Source of the DNA: Limnobacter olei
GTDB lineage: Bacteria > Pseudomonadota > Gammaproteobacteria > Burkholderiales > Burkholderiaceae_B
Assembly (NCBI RefSeq): GCF_029087225.1
Contig: NZ_JARFJD010000002.1
Coordinates: 248,001-312,000, forward strand
DNA length: 64,000 bases
Reading direction: 5' to 3'
Below the pieces are notes generated by a model, which was given only the letters and a program-made list of their open reading frames with translations, was not told the origin of the DNA and ran no database searches. Below are positions 19,205 through 28,899 of the stretch, one piece after another. How positions within the stretch are numbered: position 1 is the first letter of the stretch; each line of letters begins with the position of its first letter. The position numbers were made by a program, and so were the translations under genes.

Positions 19205-20634
19205 TCGCGCATTTGCTGGGCTCGGTGCTGCTGGCAGCACCGGCCACCGCCATGGCACATGCATTTGGTGAACCGGTTCAACTGCCCATGCCTTATGGAC
19301 TGTACATCGCAGGTTCGGTGTTGGCGCTGGTGTTGTCGTTCGCATTGCTGGCTTTCAGTGGTCGGCCTGGTAACACATTACTCCAGGGGCTGAACGCGCA
19401 GTGCATATTGCCCTGGCCTGCCTGGCCAGCACAGTGGGTTCATCGGGCACGCGCAGCAGGCTCACTGTTCTGGTTAAGTACCCTGGTGTTTTGCATCGTC
19501 ACGGGTTTGGTAGGCAGCAATGACAGCCACCGCAACTTCAACATGACCTTCTTCTGGATTCTGTTTGTGCTGGGTGGTGCCTATGCTGCAATGCTGATTG
19601 GCGACTGGTACAAGTACCAACACCCATGGCGCTTTTTGCTGCCTGGGAACTGGAATGGAATTCGAAAATACCCGAGCTGGTTGGGCCACTGGCCCGCCTT
19701 GCTGCAATTGGTTTGCCTTGTTGCCATTGAACTGTTCTTTCACAGCACACCACGCAAGCTTGCCTTGCTGTTGATTGCGTTTGGCCTGTTTAACCTGGCG
19801 GGCATGTGGCTGTGGGGCACCCGGCGCTGGTTGCAACGTGGTGAATTGTTCGCCGTGTTGTTTCGAATATTTGCAGCCTGTTCACCACTGCGCAAAATAC
19901 GCAGCACCGATGGAAAATACCGCTGGCGAATTGCCCTGCCCTTTTCCGACCTTCGCCGCCTTCGCCTGTGGCACCCTGCTCAATGCCTGTTCGTGTTGTT
20001 TTTGTTGTCGTCCACAGCTTACGATGGTCTGCGTGAAACTGCTGTGTATTTCAATATTTTCTGGCAAGACCCCCTTGGTATTTTGACCATCGCATTTGGT
20101 GATCACCCGCTGAAAATTTATCCGCAAGTGCGCCCCTGGTTTATTGCCTGGGAAATTGTCTTGCTGATCATGTCGCCGTTTTTTTACTTGTTGCTGTTCG
20201 TGTTGTTTCTCGCCTTGGGGCGCAGGCTGACTGGCGGCAAACAAAGTATTGGGCAGCTGTTACGCCGCTATTTGCCAAGCTTGGTGCCCATCGCCGTGGT
20301 CTACCACTTGACGCACTACTACACCTTGCTGTTTAGCCAGGGTTTGAAAATTCGGGGTTTGGCGTCCGATCCCTTCGGCTGGGGCTGGAATATTTTCGGC
20401 AATGCCATTACAGGTCGTCTGCCGTGGCTACCCGACATGGCCAACATCTGGACCAGCCAAGTGGTGCTGATTCTGGCTGGGCATGTGGCTGCCGTCTGGC
20501 TGGCCCACCAGCAGGCTTTGCAACTTGAACGCAGCAACAGGCTCGCCACGTTAAGCCAGCTGCCCATGCTGCTGTTGATGGTGGTGTTCACCAGCGTGGG
20601 GCTTTGGATACTGGCCCAACCGCTGCAGGGTTAG
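19201..20634 (+). CDS. Polytopic membrane protein similar to FedA (fenitrothion hydrolase family)
   Basis: 477 residues with roughly ten transmembrane segments. The start AHAFGEPVQLPMPYGLYIAG, preceded by a hydrophobic leader, resembles membrane proteins annotated after the organophosphate hydrolase FedA. Those are widespread in organisms with no pesticide exposure, so the natural role is unknown. The ATG at 19201 overlaps the lipoprotein stop by 4 bp; codons further upstream belong to that gene. Coupling suggests the two act together at the envelope. The FedA likeness is from memory of the N-terminal pattern and is moderate. Confidence 0.6.
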   Translation: MIAHLLGSVLLAAPATAMAHAFGEPVQLPMPYGLYIAGSVLALVLSFALLAFSGRPGNTLLQGLNAQCILPWPAWPAQWVHRARAAGSLFWLSTLVFCIVTGLVGSNDSHRNFNMTFFWILFVLGGAYAAMLIGDWYKYQHPWRFLLPGNWNGIRKYPSWLGHWPALLQLVCLVAIELFFHSTPRKLALLLIAFGLFNLAGMWLWGTRRWLQRGELFAVLFRIFAACSPLRKIRSTDGKYRWRIALPFSDLRRLRLWHPAQCLFVLFLLSSTAYDGLRETAVYFNIFWQDPLGILTIAFGDHPLKIYPQVRPWFIAWEIVLLIMSPFFYLLLFVLFLALGRRLTGGKQSIGQLLRRYLPSLVPIAVVYHLTHYYTLLFSQGLKIRGLASDPFGWGWNIFGNAITGRLPWLPDMANIWTSQVVLILAGHVAAVWLAHQQALQLERSNRLATLSQLPMLLLMVVFTSVGLWILAQPLQG

Positions 20635-20638
20635 TCCA

Positions 20639-21292
20639 TCAACCCGGCATCTTGGTGGTGCGCAGGTAAGGCAGCTTGATATCAATATTTCCGAACTTCT
20701 CAGTGGCCTGTTCATTGTTCAGCGACAAGGCAACAATCACATCCTGCCCCTGAACCCAGTTCGCCGGCGTTGCAATCGGCTTGCCATACGTGGCCTGAAG
20801 CGCATCCAGCGCACGCAGTACTTCCGCAAAATTTCTTCCCACTGACATGGGATAAGTCATCGACAGCTGCATTTTTTTGTCTGGACTGAAAATGAACACC
20901 ACGCGCACACTGGCCGAATCGGCAGCCGTGCGGCCATCAGGCAAGTAGGCATTTGCGGGCAACATGTCCAGCGCCTTCGACACTTCAAGCGACTTGTCAG
21001 CGATGATTGGAAAGTTTGCTTTCGCACCGGAAAATTTCTCAATATCACCTTTCCATTGGGTGTGTTCTTCAACACCGTCAACAGACAATCCAATGACCTT
21101 CGTACTGCGTTTTTTCCATTCCTCGGCCAGCTGTGCCACTGCACCGAACTCGGTAGTGCACACGGGGGTGAAGTCTTTGGGGTGACTGAAAAGAATCGTC
21201 CAGCTGTCGCCGATGAAATCGTGCAACATAAAACTGCCTTGGTCTGTTTCCAGACTGAGGTTGGGTACCTCGTCATTAATTCTCAAACCCAT
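20639..21292 (-). CDS. 1-Cys peroxiredoxin (Prx6-like)
   Basis: 217 residues. The peroxidatic Cys45 lies in FSHPKDFTPVCTTE. The long C-terminal arm with LPANAYLPDGRTAADSASVRVVFIFSPDKK and TPANWVQGQDVIV marks the Prx6 group, which reduces H2O2 and organic peroxides. The ATG at 21292 has an excellent AAGGAG site 7 bp upstream; an alternative start 14 codons earlier lacks one. It lies 31 bp downstream of the membrane sulfatase-like gene on the same strand. Confidence 0.93.
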   Translation of the reverse strand: MGLRINDEVPNLSLETDQGSFMLHDFIGDSWTILFSHPKDFTPVCTTEFGAVAQLAEEWKKRSTKVIGLSVDGVEEHTQWKGDIEKFSGAKANFPIIADKSLEVSKALDMLPANAYLPDGRTAADSASVRVVFIFSPDKKMQLSMTYPMSVGRNFAEVLRALDALQATYGKPIATPANWVQGQDVIVALSLNNEQATEKFGNIDIKLPYLRTTKMPG

Positions 21293-21323
21293 TGATATCT
21301 CCTTGTTGAGGAATTTCACGGAA

Positions 21324-23006
21324 CTAGTTGCCAAAGCCTTTCAGCAACGTGGCAGTCAGTTCATTCAAAGTCCCTAAGGGTACTCGCTTCTTCGGCGTCA
21401 ATCCATCAGTAAAGCCCATGGCTTTGAAACGGTCCAGCAGGCGCTTGTCTTTTGAAACAATAAACACAGGCACATCCCATGGCGTCGGTTCTCGCGACAC
21501 ACTGCCCGTAGGCTGATGGTCACCAATCATTACATACACGGTTTCTCGTGGCTCGGGCTGGCTGAAATATCCTGCAAGCCACGTATTGGTGTAGTTGATC
21601 GTACGCAGGTAATCGGGTTTCATGTATTCCCAATTCACAGGCTCGGCTTGAGCGCGGGCTGCTGCTGCCGAATCGAATGGCTGGGGGCTTAACAGCTTTT
21701 TCCAGTCAGGCTGATAAGGTGGCACTTGATGAAACGGAAAGTGACTTGAAATGGTTGGGAAAAAAGTGAACCGGGGCTTGGCCGATTCATTGCGCGGGTA
21801 CAACTGCTCTACGCGCGCCGCAGCATATTGGTCTGGAATTTTCCAGAAACCAAATGCCGGGCCTTCATAGTTCAAGGCAGGACCATCAATGTATTGGTCA
21901 AAGCTGTAAAAGGCGCGCTCAACCCACTCCCAACCCACAGAATGATAAAGGCCAAAGGTTTCGTAACCCTCTCGCTCGAACACATCCAGCAAAGTGGGCC
22001 GCTGGGTGGTTAACAGCACATCGTGTTTGCGCGAGTCTTTCAAATCAATGCCCGACAACACCGACAAGTGCGCAAGGTCGCTTGCACCGCCAATCGTCGG
22101 CGACACATAAAATGCAGACACCACATTGCGGCCGCTGGCCAAAATGGACTTTTCAAGTTGTGCGCGGGTTTGTGCAACAGCCTCTGAAGAATCTTTCTGG
22201 TCATAAAGTACAGCACCATATGTTTCCAGAAAAATCATGTGCACATCGCGCTTGTTCAGCGCCGCCAAGGCAGGTGTGTGCGGGTTGGCCAAAGCCTCGT
22301 CGATCACCGTGGTGGCTGGCAACAACTGCGCCGCACGCGAGGGCACCAGTATGTCGCGCAGTTTCATCGCCTCTTTCCAGTAAACCGGTACTACAGCCTT
22401 GGACACAAAAGTGGGCTTGTCCGGGTCTTCGGAATAATTAACAAGTACCACCATGCCAACCAACAGCAAGGCACTCCAAAACCACAGCGTTTTTGCAACG
22501 GGTTGCACTGCATCGCTCACGGTGTGCATGGCAACAAGCAGCAGCCGGTAATAAGCCCACACCGCAGCACAAGCCAACAGCACAACCACGGCTGTCAGCC
22601 ACACAGGCAAGCCCTGCACGGTAACCCACACAAAGCGCGGAAGCTGTGGCACATCCCAGTACAAATTGACCGGACGCCCCAATAAATTGGGCACCACCAC
22701 ATCGGCATAATGACCAAATGCCATCAGCAAATACAGCGCAGAAACAACGCCCAGTGCCCGTACGGACGGCTTGCCAAACACTGCAACCCATGCAGAAAGC
22801 AACATGATCAGGCACACAAACTCGGGCGATACGCCCAGGTCGGGCAGCACATACACTGTAGGCCAAATAGCCGAGAAGCAAAGAGTGGAATTTAAAAAGA
22901 TCAAGGCCAACAACAATTGACCGCTGAAGCGCCACTTCGACACTTCGTTGGTACCACCGAGGCCTAAGCCAAGACTGCTTCGCAGTGCTGTATCTGTAGA
23001 ACTCAT
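21324..23006 (-). CDS. Membrane sulfatase-type enzyme (alkaline phosphatase superfamily)
   Basis: 560 residues. Four to five transmembrane helices (about 28-190) carry a large periplasmic catalytic domain (250-555) of the sulfatase/LTA-synthase-like superfamily. The metal-binding Glu261 is in IFLETYG, a probable Thr nucleophile (Thr304) in VSPTIGGASDLAHLSVLSG, and the metal motif GDHQP is near residue 490. Such proteins move phosphoglycerol, phosphoethanolamine or similar groups onto envelope glycans, or hydrolyse them. The ATG overlaps the stop of the upstream GH17-GT2 glucan synthase, so the likely substrate is that glucan (inference). Confidence 0.78.
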   Translation of the reverse strand: MSSTDTALRSSLGLGLGGTNEVSKWRFSGQLLLALIFLNSTLCFSAIWPTVYVLPDLGVSPEFVCLIMLLSAWVAVFGKPSVRALGVVSALYLLMAFGHYADVVVPNLLGRPVNLYWDVPQLPRFVWVTVQGLPVWLTAVVVLLACAAVWAYYRLLLVAMHTVSDAVQPVAKTLWFWSALLLVGMVVLVNYSEDPDKPTFVSKAVVPVYWKEAMKLRDILVPSRAAQLLPATTVIDEALANPHTPALAALNKRDVHMIFLETYGAVLYDQKDSSEAVAQTRAQLEKSILASGRNVVSAFYVSPTIGGASDLAHLSVLSGIDLKDSRKHDVLLTTQRPTLLDVFEREGYETFGLYHSVGWEWVERAFYSFDQYIDGPALNYEGPAFGFWKIPDQYAAARVEQLYPRNESAKPRFTFFPTISSHFPFHQVPPYQPDWKKLLSPQPFDSAAAARAQAEPVNWEYMKPDYLRTINYTNTWLAGYFSQPEPRETVYVMIGDHQPTGSVSREPTPWDVPVFIVSKDKRLLDRFKAMGFTDGLTPKKRVPLGTLNELTATLLKGFGN

Positions 23007-25612
23007 GACTGCTTTACACCAATTTCATTGTGCACCACAGCCCTGGTGGGCGCAGCACTGAGTAAGGAAACGACAAACGCCGCGACAAAGGGCAAGCTTT
23101 GAGAGACCAGAACAAGGCACCAAGCCAGGTTTTCTTTGGAATCAAAGCCCAACCGAAAATAAATCAACCCCACAGCACACAACAACACAAAAGCCAAAAC
23201 AGATTCATCACGCGCTGCATTCACCGCATGCAATACAGCCATTCGACTGGCCATTTTTGGGGTGCGAATAAACGGAATTTTTCGCCCCACGAACAAACCC
23301 GACAAGGTGGCGCGCCCGATTGCATAACTCAGCGACAGGCCCGCCAAGGTGGCTGCCATGGCGGTGCGAAAACTGGCCCTGACCTGCACCAGATACAGCG
23401 TAAACAGTTTGGTGATCTTAAATGCAAAAAACATGATGGGGACTACGCTAATCAATAGCGGCGGCGCATTGAAGGCCAAAGGATCGAACAACATCAAACC
23501 CGACCACAGCACGGCGAGCAAGGTAAAAACCAGATTGATGCCATCAGCGATCCAAGGCAACCAGCCCGACACAAAGTGGTAGCGTTGCCCTGCGGTTAAC
23601 TTGCTTTGTTTGAAACCAAGCAACTGGCCCGCGTGTTCGCGCAAAATTTGCATGGCACCATAAGCCCAGCGGTGTCGCTGTTTTTTGTAATCGGTGAAGG
23701 TGTCGGGAATTAAACCGTGCCCATAACTTTGGTCGATGTACACCGCTTCATGGCCCTGCTCAAAAATTCGCAGCCCCAGTTCGGTGTCCTCGGTAATGGT
23801 GCTGACCCCCCAACACCCCACCTGTTCAAGCACCGATCGGCGAACCATGGTCATGGTGCCGTGCTGAATAATTGCGTTGCGCTCATTTCGGGTCACCATG
23901 CCCAAATGGAAAAAGCCTTTGTACTCGGCGTAGCACACCGATTTGAAAGCGCTGTCCACACCATCGCGATAGTCTTGCGGGGCCTGCACAATCGCAATCT
24001 CGGGTTTTTTAAACTCGGGGGCAAGGTCTTTCAGCCAATGCGGCAACACTTTGTAATCTGCATCAATCACAGCCACCACCTCGGCTTGCGGGCAGGTTCG
24101 CTCCAGAGCGTAGTTCAAGGCACCTGCTTTGTATCCACTCAAGGGGCTTACATGAAAAAAGCGGAAACGCTCTCCCAAGTATTGGCAATGCGCCTGCACG
24201 GGCCGCCAGGTGGCTTCGTCTTTGGTGTTGTTGTCCACCACAATCACTTCAAAGTAGGGATAGTCTAGCCGGCACAGTGCATTCAACGTATCGATCAGCA
24301 TTTCGGGCGGCTCTTCATACGCCGGCACATGTATGGAAACGAAAGGCAGATGGCATGCGGCGAGCGCACTGTCGTTTTCTGCACCCTTGGGTAAGGTCAA
24401 CAGCCTGCGCCTGGTGCTATACCACATCGCCTCAGCCCATTCATGGGCCTCCGACATCACAATCACAAACACACCCACCACGCCCAGCAGCAAAAATACC
24501 GAGATCGCCACACTGGCCCAGGTGTGGTACTGCAAGGTGAAGTCGTAAATCACATAAATAATCAGGGATGAAATGACAAACGCGTTGAAAATCAAAAACG
24601 TGCGCCCGCTGTCGCGCAGGGTTTTGCTGTCAATGAGCAACAGGAAGGTCATCATCAACGCCACCACAATGGACGCGGCTGCTAGCAACTTCCATTGCGG
24701 TATGGCAATAATCGGTCGATCGGGCTCAAACTTTGGTTCGCGGAACGAATCGAACACGCCCCAGTGTCCGCCCACACTGCCTTCGATATCCGATTTCCAG
24801 GGTTGATCGAAAGCTTCCATCACGTAGAACACCATGTTCTCTTGTTCTGCGCGCTGGATAAATCGACGCAAAAACTTAGCCTGATTGGCCTGGGATGCAT
24901 CAGCCTGTTTGATGGTGCGCCCATTGCTGGGCCAACCCACTTCGGTGACCACGATTGGTTTTCCGGGAAACGCCAACTGCAATCGCTTGTAGGTGTTGAT
25001 TGAAAAATCGACCGCATCATCCAATGCAATGCCTTCCCAGAAAGGCAGCAAATGCACAGCAAGGTAATCCACATGCTCGGCCAGCTCCGGGTTTTTCAGC
25101 CACACATGCCAAGGTTCCGCAGTGCTCACAGGAATGTCCGTTTCAGCGCGCACCTTGTCCAGGTAAGCAGTCATTTGCTTCAGGTTCAGGTCTTCTCGCA
25201 GCAAGGCTTCGTTGCCGACAATCAAGCGAATCACATTGTACGGCGGCCTGTGGGCCACACTCAGCAAACGCTCAAGTTCTTTTTCGTTGGCTTGCAGGTC
25301 GGGGCTTAACCACGCACCCAAGGCCACATTGATGTTGTGTGCTTTGGCCAGCGCGGGAATTTCTCCGAAAATACCCGCCACGGTGTAGGTTCGAATGGCC
25401 AGCGTTTTACCGGCCAACAGGGACAAATCCCGGTTGATGTCTTCAAGCTTGGGTTCGATGTTATCAATTGGGCTTTGTCCGGCTTGGTAGGGCGAAAATG
25501 CGAAGCCTGGAATAACCCGATTCCAGGGCGGCTCCTGAGCAGGTTGGTTGATATAACCGTAACCCCCGACAACCAGCAACACAAAAGCAAACAGTGCAAA
25601 AACGGAGGGCAT
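23003..25612 (-). CDS. NdvB-like beta-glucan synthase: GH17 domain fused to membrane GT2
   Basis: 869 residues. After one N-terminal membrane helix, residues 35-290 form a GH17 domain with the acid Glu135 in IVGNEALLRE and the nucleophile Glu224 in TEVGWPSNG. Helices follow (305-385). Residues 420-655 form a processive GT2 domain with DAD (517-519), TED (608-610) and QRHRW (645-649). More helices follow to the end. Pseudomonas NdvB has the same order and makes cyclic beta-1,3-glucans, the GH17 part acting as a transglycosylase. Here the two-gene unit with the sulfatase-like enzyme suggests a modified periplasmic glucan. Confidence 0.85.
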   Translation of the reverse strand: MPSVFALFAFVLLVVGGYGYINQPAQEPPWNRVIPGFAFSPYQAGQSPIDNIEPKLEDINRDLSLLAGKTLAIRTYTVAGIFGEIPALAKAHNINVALGAWLSPDLQANEKELERLLSVAHRPPYNVIRLIVGNEALLREDLNLKQMTAYLDKVRAETDIPVSTAEPWHVWLKNPELAEHVDYLAVHLLPFWEGIALDDAVDFSINTYKRLQLAFPGKPIVVTEVGWPSNGRTIKQADASQANQAKFLRRFIQRAEQENMVFYVMEAFDQPWKSDIEGSVGGHWGVFDSFREPKFEPDRPIIAIPQWKLLAAASIVVALMMTFLLLIDSKTLRDSGRTFLIFNAFVISSLIIYVIYDFTLQYHTWASVAISVFLLLGVVGVFVIVMSEAHEWAEAMWYSTRRRLLTLPKGAENDSALAACHLPFVSIHVPAYEEPPEMLIDTLNALCRLDYPYFEVIVVDNNTKDEATWRPVQAHCQYLGERFRFFHVSPLSGYKAGALNYALERTCPQAEVVAVIDADYKVLPHWLKDLAPEFKKPEIAIVQAPQDYRDGVDSAFKSVCYAEYKGFFHLGMVTRNERNAIIQHGTMTMVRRSVLEQVGCWGVSTITEDTELGLRIFEQGHEAVYIDQSYGHGLIPDTFTDYKKQRHRWAYGAMQILREHAGQLLGFKQSKLTAGQRYHFVSGWLPWIADGINLVFTLLAVLWSGLMLFDPLAFNAPPLLISVVPIMFFAFKITKLFTLYLVQVRASFRTAMAATLAGLSLSYAIGRATLSGLFVGRKIPFIRTPKMASRMAVLHAVNAARDESVLAFVLLCAVGLIYFRLGFDSKENLAWCLVLVSQSLPFVAAFVVSLLSAAPTRAVVHNEIGVKQS

Positions 25613-25635
25613 GGGCGTACTGCTTTAAAATCGAT

Positions 25636-26553
25636 TCAATGAATTCTATCTTGACCACGCAGATGCGCAAGAAGTTCTTGCAGCACTGCGCCTGGTTGCT
25701 CAGCTTGAAGAAAATGCCCGCAGCCCCTCAAGGTGCAACTTCGTACCCCTTTCGGAAAATATCGGGCATCGACCATGGGCTCAAGCAGGGCCGCCTGCAT
25801 GCAGCCATCATTTTCACCTGCCAGTACCAGCGTGGGTACCTTCAATGGTTTTCTGGACAGGGCATAAATGGAACGGGTTGGCGCACGGTGCAAGGTAAAC
25901 AGCGAACGGTAATAACGTGTAGCTGCCCAGGCCACACCCGGATTTGAAAACGCATCCAGTACCGGCTGAATTTCGGACTCCGAATACTTCCACCCCGGAG
26001 ACCAACTGTTCCAGAACGCGCGAATCCGACCAAACTGGTTGGCCACCAACCTGGCTGGCGCAGAGGCGGATTGCATTTCGAGCATGTAAGCAGAAAGTAC
26101 CAGCTGCCTGGGCAACAATCGCCAGGCCCTTTCCACTTTTTGAAAAGGTGGAATGGCCAGCAAGCTGAGGGTTGTCCAGGCCTGTGGATCCGTGGCCGCA
26201 GCGGCCATGCCAGCCACGGCACCCCAATCATGCCCCACCAGGTGAACCTCACGCCCTTGAAATAAATGTCGCCACGCCAACAAGTCAAGCCCGGCATTGA
26301 ACGGATCATAAGTAGCGCTTGGGCTGATTGAACCGGGGGTGTACCCGCGAAGCCACGGCCGCACCACAAGGTAGCCCGCCTGTGCCAGCCCATCGGCCAC
26401 ACCGTTCCAACTGTGTGGCGTGTCGGGAAAACCATGCACCAGCATGACGACAGGCCCTTGGTCAGGCCCCTCTGCCATGGCACTCAGTTGCAAGTTGTCT
26501 CGCTGCAATTGAAGAATGGAATCTGTTTTGTTCACCTCAACACTCACCGGCAA
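25636..26553 (-). CDS. Alpha/beta hydrolase, epoxide hydrolase-like (Asp nucleophile)
   Basis: 305 residues. HGFPD (40-44) forms the oxyanion region and VGHDWGAVAG places an Asp (109) where serine hydrolases have Ser. That is the pattern of epoxide hydrolases and haloalkane dehalogenases. GENDGC supplies the acid and GCGHFLQAEQP the catalytic His. The cap region runs about 135-220. No halide-binding Trp pair is obvious, so epoxide hydrolase is favoured. It lies 23 bp upstream of the glucan synthase on the same strand; functional linkage is not evident. Confidence 0.8.
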   Translation of the reverse strand: MPVSVEVNKTDSILQLQRDNLQLSAMAEGPDQGPVVMLVHGFPDTPHSWNGVADGLAQAGYLVVRPWLRGYTPGSISPSATYDPFNAGLDLLAWRHLFQGREVHLVGHDWGAVAGMAAAATDPQAWTTLSLLAIPPFQKVERAWRLLPRQLVLSAYMLEMQSASAPARLVANQFGRIRAFWNSWSPGWKYSESEIQPVLDAFSNPGVAWAATRYYRSLFTLHRAPTRSIYALSRKPLKVPTLVLAGENDGCMQAALLEPMVDARYFPKGVRSCTLRGCGHFLQAEQPGAVLQELLAHLRGQDRIH

Positions 26554-26621
26554 TCAGGCTGATGTTGATCATAGATGGAATGAATCAGCGCTATCATTGA
26601 CCACAACCATTTGGAGGTCCA

Positions 26622-27374
26622 ATGAGAATCGCACTATTCTCAGACATTCACAGCAATATTCACGCACTTAACGCTTGCCTGAGTCACGCCAGGGAACAAT
26701 CCACCGATCAATTGGCTTTTCTAGGCGATTTGGTAGGCTATGGTGCTGCACCCGCAGAAGTCATGGACGTGATCATGTTTCACGCCAGCAAGGGCGCATG
26801 GGTGGTCAAGGGCAATCACGACGAAATGGCACTGGGCATGCACAACACAAGCGAGATGGAAGGTTCAATTGGTGCCGAATGGACACGCACGCAACTGTCC
26901 AAGTCACATCTGGATTTCCTGGAAAATCTACCACTCGTGCTGAACCGTGAGGGTTGTCTGTTAGTGCACGCCAGTGCCAAAGAACCGGGCGACTGGACTT
27001 ACATCGACTCGGAAATGCGCGCCGGCCTGTGTGTCGAGGTTGCAGACCAAGAGTGGGGCGTGAACAGGGTGTTCACTGGTCACGTTCACCATCAGGTGCT
27101 GTTCTATCAAACAGCGGTGCAAAAAATGATGCGATTCATTCCCACCCCGGGTATACCCATTCCACTGTCAAAACAACGCCCTGTTGTTGCAACGATTGGA
27201 TCGGTAGGTCAACCTCGGGATGGTGACACGCGGTCTATGTACGCTTGCTACGACAGCGAACAAAACACACTGACTTTTCATCGTGTGCAATACGATTTTG
27301 CTGAAGCAGCACAAAGCATTCGAGCAGCAGGTTTGCCCGAGAAACTGGCCCACAGGATTGAGCACGGACGATGA
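26622..27374 (+). CDS. Calcineurin-like metallophosphoesterase
   Basis: 250 residues with every metal motif of the YfcE/MJ0936-like phosphodiesterase/phosphatase group: DIH (Asp8, His10), GDLVGYG (Asp36), GNHDE (Asn65, His66), VHAS (His116) and GHVHH (154-156). GGAGG is the ribosome site. The stop overlaps the start of a Ser/Thr kinase gene by ATGA, so an opposing phosphatase-kinase pair is plausible. Nucleotide or phosphodiester substrates cannot be excluded. Confidence 0.88.
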   Translation: MRIALFSDIHSNIHALNACLSHAREQSTDQLAFLGDLVGYGAAPAEVMDVIMFHASKGAWVVKGNHDEMALGMHNTSEMEGSIGAEWTRTQLSKSHLDFLENLPLVLNREGCLLVHASAKEPGDWTYIDSEMRAGLCVEVADQEWGVNRVFTGHVHHQVLFYQTAVQKMMRFIPTPGIPIPLSKQRPVVATIGSVGQPRDGDTRSMYACYDSEQNTLTFHRVQYDFAEAAQSIRAAGLPEKLAHRIEHGR

Positions 27375-28888
27375 TCAATATTGGGACTATTAGCAACACG
27401 GTAGACGGGTTTAAGGTTCTGGACTGCGTTCACAGCGGCGCCATGGCGCGGATCTACCGGGTTGAATACGACCAGCAACTCTCACACGGCAAACCGGATC
27501 CCGGCTTTCCGATGGTCATGAAAATTCCAAGAATGCGCCACGAGGATGGCGCTGAGAACCTGATCAGTTTTGAAATAGAGCAGCAAATACTGCCTTCGCT
27601 GTCAGGTCCCTATGTGCCGAAGTTTGTGGCGGCGGGAGATTTGGACCAGCTTCCTTACCTCGTCATGGAATATGTGGTTGGCTCAACGCTGGAAGAATTG
27701 ATGGAAAGTGGCGGCCTGCAGGATGATCCCGGCAAAATTGCCGCCCTTGGCGCCGCGATGGCCAAAGCGGTCCACAGCCTGCATCAGCAAAATGTGTGTC
27801 ACCTGGATTTGAAACCCGCCAATGTGCTGTTCAGAAAGGTGGACGATCAAACCAGGCTGGATCAAGCCGTAGTTCTGGACTTTGGTTTGTCCTGCCATGC
27901 GCACTACCCCGACCTGATGGCCGAAGAAATGCGAAAGGCAGTGGGCTCCCCAGCCTGGATATCGCCCGAACAAATCGTGGGCGTGCGGGGCGATCCCCGA
28001 AGTGACGTGTTTTCAATCGGTGTGATGTTGTACCAGCTGTGCACAGGTCGCTTGCCGTTTGGCGCACCATCAACACAGGGCGGCCTTCGACAACGGCTCT
28101 GGATGGACCCAATCCCCCCAAGACGCCGAAATCCTCAAACACCGGAATGGATGCAGGAAATCATTCTGAAATGCCTCGAACCAGTGGCGGACCGGCGTTA
28201 CCCTTCGGCTGCGCATCTGGCATTTGATCTAAGCAATCCCGATCAAATACCGATTACCGAACGAGGACAGCAAACCCACACCACCCCGTTCTGGACCCAC
28301 TTCAAACGCTGGTTACATGCTGCGGGAATGCACTATCAACCCAGCCCCTTGCCACAACAACAAATTCAGGCAGCACCAATTGTGATGGTGGCGATTCCGG
28401 CGCATGGCGCAGACGATGCAACCCTGTATTCCTTGCGGGAGGGCGTCCAGAGAAGCCTGGGGATTCGACCCGGGGCAAGGTTGGCTGTGGTTACTGTGGT
28501 TGGCTCAAGCCTGATTGGCAACACGCATGCAGGAAAAACCGAAGCGAACTTTCACCGCCAACACTTGAGTCAACTCCGGCAATGGGCAGCGCCTTTAAGC
28601 CTGGGTCCCAATCAGATTTCATTTCATGTGCTGGAATCCAATGACATTGCCAGGGCGTTGCTCACTTACGCCACCGGTAATCATGTCAGTCTGATCGTGA
28701 TGGGTGCGGCAACACGCGGGTTACAGATGCAAAAGCTGGTTGCCACAATACCCATTAAAGTTGCAATGTATGCACCTTGCTCCGTCATGCTGGTCAAGCA
28801 GCAATTGCCATTTGAACATCTTGCGGATTACGAGCCACCAAAACCGAACCTCGACGACACAGACATGGACGTGTTCAAGTACTGGTGA
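27371..28888 (+). CDS. Ser/Thr protein kinase fused to a universal stress protein domain
   Basis: 505 residues. The kinase domain (about 12-290) has the ATP-binding Lys51 (VMKIPR), the catalytic loop HLDLKPANVLF (Asp146), DFG at 170-172 and the APE-equivalent SPE at 198-200. A linker follows, then a UspA-like domain (335-476) with IVMVAIP and the nucleotide-loop pattern GAATRGLQMQKLVA...PCSVMLVK. There is no transmembrane helix, so it is cytosolic. A Usp domain could bind ATP and tune kinase activity. The upstream overlapping metallophosphoesterase is the obvious candidate partner. Confidence 0.88.
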   Translation: MINIGTISNTVDGFKVLDCVHSGAMARIYRVEYDQQLSHGKPDPGFPMVMKIPRMRHEDGAENLISFEIEQQILPSLSGPYVPKFVAAGDLDQLPYLVMEYVVGSTLEELMESGGLQDDPGKIAALGAAMAKAVHSLHQQNVCHLDLKPANVLFRKVDDQTRLDQAVVLDFGLSCHAHYPDLMAEEMRKAVGSPAWISPEQIVGVRGDPRSDVFSIGVMLYQLCTGRLPFGAPSTQGGLRQRLWMDPIPPRRRNPQTPEWMQEIILKCLEPVADRRYPSAAHLAFDLSNPDQIPITERGQQTHTTPFWTHFKRWLHAAGMHYQPSPLPQQQIQAAPIVMVAIPAHGADDATLYSLREGVQRSLGIRPGARLAVVTVVGSSLIGNTHAGKTEANFHRQHLSQLRQWAAPLSLGPNQISFHVLESNDIARALLTYATGNHVSLIVMGAATRGLQMQKLVATIPIKVAMYAPCSVMLVKQQLPFEHLADYEPPKPNLDDTDMDVFKYW

Positions 28889-28899
28889 CTCGTAGTGGC

